A stretch of DNA of 14,464 bases from JAUPKT01 sp964427855 (lineage in GTDB: Bacteria; Desulfobacterota; Desulfomonilia; Desulfomonilales; Desulfomonilaceae). A model generated the notes under the pieces. That model was not told the DNA's origin, did no database searches, and was given only the letters and a program-made list of their open reading frames with translations. The position numbers were made by a program, and so were the translations under genes. This document shows, piece by piece, positions 14,313-14,464 of the stretch. Location: NCBI GenBank assembly GCA_964427855.1, contig CAYRVH010000070.1:1-14464 (forward strand), written 5' to 3'. Positions within the stretch are counted from its first letter, which is position 1; each line of letters opens with the position of its first letter.

Positions 14313-14464
14313 TTACCATAAATCGGTGTGTACTGTTTCAGACATTTCCAGTGAAAAAGTTTTTGGTTTCTGGTTATTAAGAATCCGCTGTTGCCTTCTT
14401 TTCTGTTTAGCTTTTTCCACGTTGCGCCGGTACTCTTCAAGAAGCTGAGTCTTGTTTCCGGTGC
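14313..14464 (-). CDS. Possible C-terminal fragment of a gene entering from the right edge
   Basis: Read on the minus strand from 14462 to the TAA at 14313-14315, a frame of 49 codons is open to the window edge. It gives a helical, lysine- and glutamine-rich segment (LLEEYRRNVEKAKQKRRQQR) and then a polar tail. A second minus-strand frame is also open across this stretch, so the choice rests on the more protein-like composition only. I do not recognise the family. The 5' part is outside the window. Confidence 0.3.
   Translation of the reverse strand, partial: TGNKTQLLEEYRRNVEKAKQKRRQQRILNNQKPKTFSLEMSETVHTDLW

Noticed and set aside
14263..14448. A 61-codon plus-strand frame near the right edge
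   Set aside because: It has no Shine-Dalgarno and a low-complexity Cys/Phe/Leu-rich translation, and the minus strand looks more protein-like there.

Overview
The window reads as a draft-assembly piece of an anaerobic bacterium, most likely of the Desulfobacterota (the former Deltaproteobacteria). This placement is inferred from the gene content: many small iron-sulfur proteins, an AcsC/CdhE-type Fe-S domain, a LutB/LutC pair, a beta-keto acid cleavage enzyme and scattered intergenic palindromic repeats. The 3' end of the 23S rRNA fits but does not prove it. A run of 14 Ns at 5722-5735 marks an assembly gap, so base-level oddities near it should be read with care.

Layout, left to right. Positions 1-577 are the end of a ribosomal RNA operon: the 3' part of 23S, a short spacer with a stem-loop, 5S and an intrinsic terminator. 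Positions 617-3105 (+) hold lutB and lutC, which overlap, then an unrecognised secreted protein; no LutA is present. Positions 3382-4400 (-) hold a RidA-family deaminase and, downstream of it, a small protein with a corrinoid/Fe-S-type 4Fe-4S motif. From 4547 (+) comes a DNA-binding-like, cysteine-rich ferredoxin. After the gap, a well-formed promoter with an embedded inverted repeat precedes a short-chain fatty acid transporter gene (atoE type) and a BKACE (3-keto-5-aminohexanoate cleavage type) gene. These two make sense together: uptake or exchange of short keto or fatty acids, then cleavage of a beta-keto acid with acetyl-CoA. The transporter frame is broken twice, by an in-frame amber codon and by a one-base frameshift.

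Positions 8209-9078 are mostly non-coding. They contain two diverged 162-bp copies of a palindrome-bearing repeat and one probable small cysteine-rich membrane protein on the minus strand.

The right third (14054 down to 9079, minus strand) is the most unusual part. It is a gene set of a HEAT/WD40 scaffold protein, an Hsp70-like ATPase with a short C-terminus, a DUF1257 (Ycf35-like) protein and a DUF2997 protein. The last three are tightly packed and look co-transcribed. This resembles an uncharacterised chaperone or protein-remodelling module, and it is my best candidate for a poorly described system here. At the far right edge a gene fragment may enter on the minus strand.
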